From NCBI GenBank assembly GCA_001689535.1, contig LUJP01000067.1, positions 1 to 26,899 of the forward strand: DNA of 26,899 bases. The letters are read 5' to 3'. The first letter of the stretch is position 1. Each line of letters starts with the position of its first letter. Positions 24,490-26,899 of this stretch are shown one piece after another. The translations under genes were made by a program, and so were the position numbers. Source of the stretch: Bacteroidales bacterium M5. GTDB taxonomy: Bacteria; Bacteroidota; Bacteroidia; Bacteroidales; Muribaculaceae. The notes beneath the pieces were generated by a model. That model saw only the letters and a program-made list of their open reading frames with translations, did not search any database and was not told where the DNA came from.

Positions 24490-24600
24490 CCCAAGCTGGC
24501 GCTGAAAGCGAGGCTCGCTTTCTCCCAAGCTGGCCTCGCAGAATGGGAGCGAGACTTCCTTTTTCCGGCGGCTTGCGCGGCCGGTTGTAAAAATATCGCG
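24490..24600. repeat. Cluster of direct and inverted repeats after the tamB-like gene
   Basis: The 11-mer CCCAAGCTGGC occurs at 24490-24500 and 24524-24534. Between the copies is GAAAGCGAG-g-CTCGCTTTC (24504-24522). GCGAGGC (24508-24514) can instead pair with GCCTCGC (24533-24539), and CTCCCA (24522-24527) with TGGGAG (24544-24549). A GC-rich CCGGC/GCCGG pair follows at about 24565-24584. This resembles a dispersed extragenic repeat or layered terminator, not a gene. Confidence 0.5.
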
Positions 24601-24615
24601 CATCCTGCGCTTTTT
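24598..24615 (+). terminator. Possible terminator for the priA-tamB transcript
   Basis: GCGCA-tcc-TGCGC (24598-24610) is directly followed by TTTTT (24611-24615). The stem is only 5 bp, but its position downstream of the repeat cluster fits a terminator. The remaining 24616-24715 is AT-rich and shows nothing further. Confidence 0.45.
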
Positions 24616-24715
24616 GCGTGGCAGCATAACGTTTTAAATTTTAGAGAAATGCGATATGGACTTACTGGGCACTGAGGTATTTATTCACTTAAAACTAATT
24701 TTTTTACATTGCAGC

Positions 24716-24747
24716 AAAAAAAACGAGGCGGCCTCACGGTCGCCTCG
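24716..24747 (-). terminator. Rho-independent terminator of manA
   Basis: On the minus strand a stem CGAGGCG/CGCCTCG (24741-24747 with 24724-24730) is followed by eight T (24716-24723). It lies 28 nt past the manA stop and is a textbook intrinsic terminator. Confidence 0.9.
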
Positions 24748-24775
24748 CCTTTAACAGGGATTGAGGAATGTAAAA

Positions 24776-25768
24776 TCAGTTTACCTTGGGAACGCTTACG
24801 GCTGAAATTAAGGAGCCTTTGCCTTCCAGGGTGTATTTCTTTGCCATGGCGGGAAGCAGAACGCTTTCGCCGGCTTTCAGATCCACTTTATTGCCGCGGT
24901 CGTCCTCAAGAGTGAGATGACCTTCTATGCAGGTTATGGAGGAGAAACTGTCGACCTGCGGATAAAAAATGCGGGTGCCGTCTACAGTCAGCTTCCATAC
25001 CGAGAAATGGCTGCAGTTAACAAGCTCAGAGATGCCTTCTCCGAGGTCCTGCGGCTTGGTGATATAGTTGGGGTAAACGTTATAGTCGATGGCGTCCTTG
25101 GCGAGATCCACATGGAGTTCGCGGGGTTTGCCGGTCTTAGCATCAACACGGCCGAAGTCGTATATACGGTAAGTGATATCGCTTGTCTCCTGAACTTCCA
25201 CCAGAAGGTTTCCGGCGCCGATGCTGTGGATGCGGCCTGCGGGAAGGAAGAAAACATCGCCGGGTTTGGATTTGTGGTGTGCCACTACATCCATGAGGGT
25301 GTTGTCCTCGACTTTCTCCACGTATTCCTCGGGGGTGACAGGAGATGAAAGACCGGCGCATATCACGGCGTCGGGCTCGGTGTCGACAATATACCACATC
25401 TCGGTTTTTCCGAGAGAATGGTGACGCTTCATGGCAAGCTCATCGTCGGGGTGAACCTGAAGAGAGAGGTCGCCGGCGGCGTCGATAATCTTTATCAACA
25501 GGGGGAAGGTGGTTCCGAAACGCTGGAAGTTAGGCTCGCCTACCAGTGCGGCACCATATTTCTCGATCATACGGGTGAGAGTAAGCCCGGCGTCAGGGCC
25601 GTTTTCAACAACAGATTCATTGCCTTTTACGCCGGATATTTCCCAGCTTTCACCTATTTGCTTCTGGTCGGTCACAATACCTTTGAGTGGCGCGATTTTC
25701 TCGCCGCCCCAGATAGCGCTTTTGAGAATGGGGCGAAATTTCAAGGGTGGAATGTTGATATTTTCCAT
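24776..25768 (-). CDS. manA: Mannose-6-phosphate isomerase, class I (330 aa)
   Basis: Zn-dependent cupin enzyme interconverting fructose-6-phosphate and mannose-6-phosphate, linking glycolysis to GDP-mannose and fucose synthesis. Zn ligands are visible as Gln104 and His106 (LSLQVHPDDE), Glu123 (GKTEMWYI) and His181 (GRIHSIG). The active-site arginine is Arg201 in TYRIYDFGRVD. At 330 aa it is the short class I form common in Bacteroidetes and Firmicutes, without the helical insertion of longer enzymes. It has its own promoter and terminator, so it is monocistronic. The next gene upstream encodes PPi-PFK, which shares fructose-6-phosphate. Confidence 0.95.
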   Translation of the reverse strand: MENINIPPLKFRPILKSAIWGGEKIAPLKGIVTDQKQIGESWEISGVKGNESVVENGPDAGLTLTRMIEKYGAALVGEPNFQRFGTTFPLLIKIIDAAGDLSLQVHPDDELAMKRHHSLGKTEMWYIVDTEPDAVICAGLSSPVTPEEYVEKVEDNTLMDVVAHHKSKPGDVFFLPAGRIHSIGAGNLLVEVQETSDITYRIYDFGRVDAKTGKPRELHVDLAKDAIDYNVYPNYITKPQDLGEGISELVNCSHFSVWKLTVDGTRIFYPQVDSFSSITCIEGHLTLEDDRGNKVDLKAGESVLLPAMAKKYTLEGKGSLISAVSVPKVN

Positions 25769-25796
25769 GATACGCTTTATTGTTACGATTATATTG

Positions 25797-25825
25797 CAAA
25801 TATACGAAAATATATTGTTGTCAAA
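25797..25825 (-). promoter_or_regulatory. Bacteroidetes-type promoter of manA
   Basis: The -7 box TATATTTG lies at 25797-25804 on the minus strand, with TTTG at 25822-25825 and a 17-nt spacer, slightly short of the usual 19-21. The leader is about 20-25 nt. Confidence 0.6.
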
Positions 25826-25883
25826 TCGTTTATGCGGAAATAAATTTCAGTGAACATTTCAAGAAGGAAACAGGGTATAAAGA

Positions 25884-25921
25884 AGGCTGCCTTGAAGACC
25901 CCGAAGGGTATCAGGCAGCCT
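25884..25921 (-). terminator. Terminator of the PPi-phosphofructokinase gene
   Basis: AGGCTGCC (25884-25891) pairs with GGCAGCCT (25914-25921). On the minus strand the apex contains ACCC-TTCG-GGGT, a stable UUCG tetraloop, and the stem is followed by TTCTTTAT. It lies 39 nt past the stop codon. Confidence 0.8.
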
Positions 25922-25960
25922 CCTGCAAGCTGAGATTAGGGTGATATCTTAATCGGCGAC

Positions 25961-26899
25961 TTATTTGTCGAGATGCTCGTATTTGAGAGTCATGGTGCAC
26001 TGGTCGCAGACATCGGCCGGACCCCAATACTGGATAGGACCGGGATAAACATAAGCCGAGTTGATGGCCCAGGAATCGCGTTTGGCGGCGAAGCGCTGGA
26101 AGGGAGCACCGTCGAGACGCACGAGAGCCTTCTGGATAACGGGTTTCATTTCACCGTGACGACGTTCCATATTGAACATCATGGAGATGGGCACACCGCC
26201 TGCAAGCCACTGAACGGAGGGCTTGGTGAGGTTGCGGAGGCTGGAAATGTAACCGGTAACACCGGCGTCGATGAGCCAGGCGGCGTTGAAACCGAGTGCA
26301 TAGCAATAGTCGGCATCGAAGTTGGAGGGAGCTGCGCAGCGTCCTTCATAGCCGAAGAAGTGGTGGAGGGGAGAGAATTTGCCGTTGTACTGTCCGGCGG
26401 CACGCATTTCCTCGAGGCGACGGCCTACCATCTCGCTGAGAAGCTTCTCGGTCTCGATGAGCGAAACCTGAACGTTTCCGTGGGGGTCGCGGTCGAGGGT
26501 GAGCTGACGGGCTACGCCAAGGGGCAGAGAAGCGTAAACCTCGGCATTCTCCTTGGAGAGGTTGTCAAGAACGAACTTGCGCTGGTCTTCTGCAGAAAGT
26601 TTGTGGAATTCGGGCGCTTTGGCCAGAAGGTCGTTGAGCTGGGCTATGAGGTTTTTCATAGCGGGAATGAACTCGATGAGACCTTCGGGAATCAGCACGG
26701 TACCGAAGTTGTTGCCGTTGGCAGCGCGGGCGGCAACGATGCCGGCCACGTAATCAACCACGTCGTTGAGGGTCATGTTCTTTGCCTCAACCTCTTCGGA
26801 GATGATGCAGATGTTGGGCTGTGTCTGGAGGGCGCATTCAAGAGCGATGTGGGAAGCGGAGCGGCCCATGAGCTTGATGAAGTGCCAGTATTTCTTGGC
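25961..26899 (-). CDS. pfp: Pyrophosphate-dependent phosphofructokinase (C-terminal 312 aa, partial)
   Basis: Phosphorylates fructose-6-phosphate using pyrophosphate rather than ATP; the reaction is reversible and works in glycolysis and gluconeogenesis. The window cuts the N-terminal part: the frame stays open to the edge, with AKKYWHFIKL preceding MGRSASHIALECALQTQPNI. That MGRSASH motif is the PFK substrate-binding segment seen as MGRxxxH in this family. Further on is FFGYEGRCAAPSNFDADYC, with the sugar-phosphate contact YEGR coded at 26339-26350. The layout fits the long, plant-beta-like PPi-PFK of about 550 aa common in Bacteroidetes. It ends in CDQCTMTLKYEHLDK. The nucleotide-binding glycines that would confirm PPi use lie outside the window, so phosphoryl-donor choice rests on family resemblance. 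Confidence 0.92.
   Translation of the reverse strand, partial: AKKYWHFIKLMGRSASHIALECALQTQPNICIISEEVEAKNMTLNDVVDYVAGIVAARAANGNNFGTVLIPEGLIEFIPAMKNLIAQLNDLLAKAPEFHKLSAEDQRKFVLDNLSKENAEVYASLPLGVARQLTLDRDPHGNVQVSLIETEKLLSEMVGRRLEEMRAAGQYNGKFSPLHHFFGYEGRCAAPSNFDADYCYALGFNAAWLIDAGVTGYISSLRNLTKPSVQWLAGGVPISMMFNMERRHGEMKPVIQKALVRLDGAPFQRFAAKRDSWAINSAYVYPGPIQYWGPADVCDQCTMTLKYEHLDK

Noticed and set aside
1..26899. CRISPR arrays, insertion sequences, tRNA or rRNA genes
   Set aside because: I saw no regularly spaced repeats, transposase motifs, terminal inverted repeats with target duplications, tRNA cloverleaf signatures or rRNA-like sequence anywhere in the window.

Overview
This window looks like chromosomal core DNA from a member of the Bacteroidales. 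I infer a Muribaculaceae-like gut bacterium from the gene content and moderate GC, but the exact family is uncertain. Evidence for the phylum is the Bacteroidetes-type promoter boxes (TAnnTTTG near -7, with TTTG about 19-21 nt upstream), Bacteroidetes-only lipoproteins (DUF4827 and DUF4296 types), a type 2 IleRS, a zinc-less DksA-like protein between ileS and lspA, and the tgt-lptF/G pair.

Layout. 1-806 is the only accessory-looking part. It is visibly AT-richer and holds a frame-disrupted unrecognised gene (minus), a doubtful 61-codon ORF and a 20-bp perfect palindrome. 807-2231 (minus) is a RecD/Pif1-type helicase-like ATPase, divergent from a plus-strand run at 2303-6367: NrnA-like DHH phosphoesterase, DUF4827 lipoprotein, GlmM-type phosphohexomutase and an OmpA-domain lipoprotein, closed by a strong terminator. 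A second plus-strand run at 6490-12078 has ileS, a dksA/traR-like gene, lspA, a DUF4296 lipoprotein and a 70-aa hypothetical. Converging on it from the minus strand are tgt followed by an LptF/LptG-type permease. Next on the minus strand come galM and a sugar-phosphate nucleotidyltransferase. Divergent from galM run a NUDIX hydrolase, priA and a 1570-aa TamB-like protein. After a structured intergenic stretch the window ends on the minus strand with manA and a partial pyrophosphate-dependent phosphofructokinase.

How the genes fit together. Much of the window serves the envelope: amino-sugar precursor supply (GlmM), lipoprotein maturation (LspA), three lipoproteins, an LPS-export permease and TamB. 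The rest is translation and tRNA modification (IleRS, Tgt), stringent-type transcription control (DksA-like), nucleic-acid housekeeping (NrnA, RecD-like, PriA) and hexose metabolism (GalM, nucleotidyltransferase, ManA, PPi-PFK).

I did not find an obviously new multi-gene system, CRISPR array, insertion sequence, tRNA or rRNA. The points most worth a second look are an IleRS with a GxHH signature in place of HxGH (reported in the literature as a mupirocin hyper-resistance signature), zinc-ligand losses in both Tgt and the DksA-like protein, the frame-disrupted gene at the left edge, overlapping divergent and apparently leaderless promoters, and a cluster of mutually exclusive hairpins after tamB.
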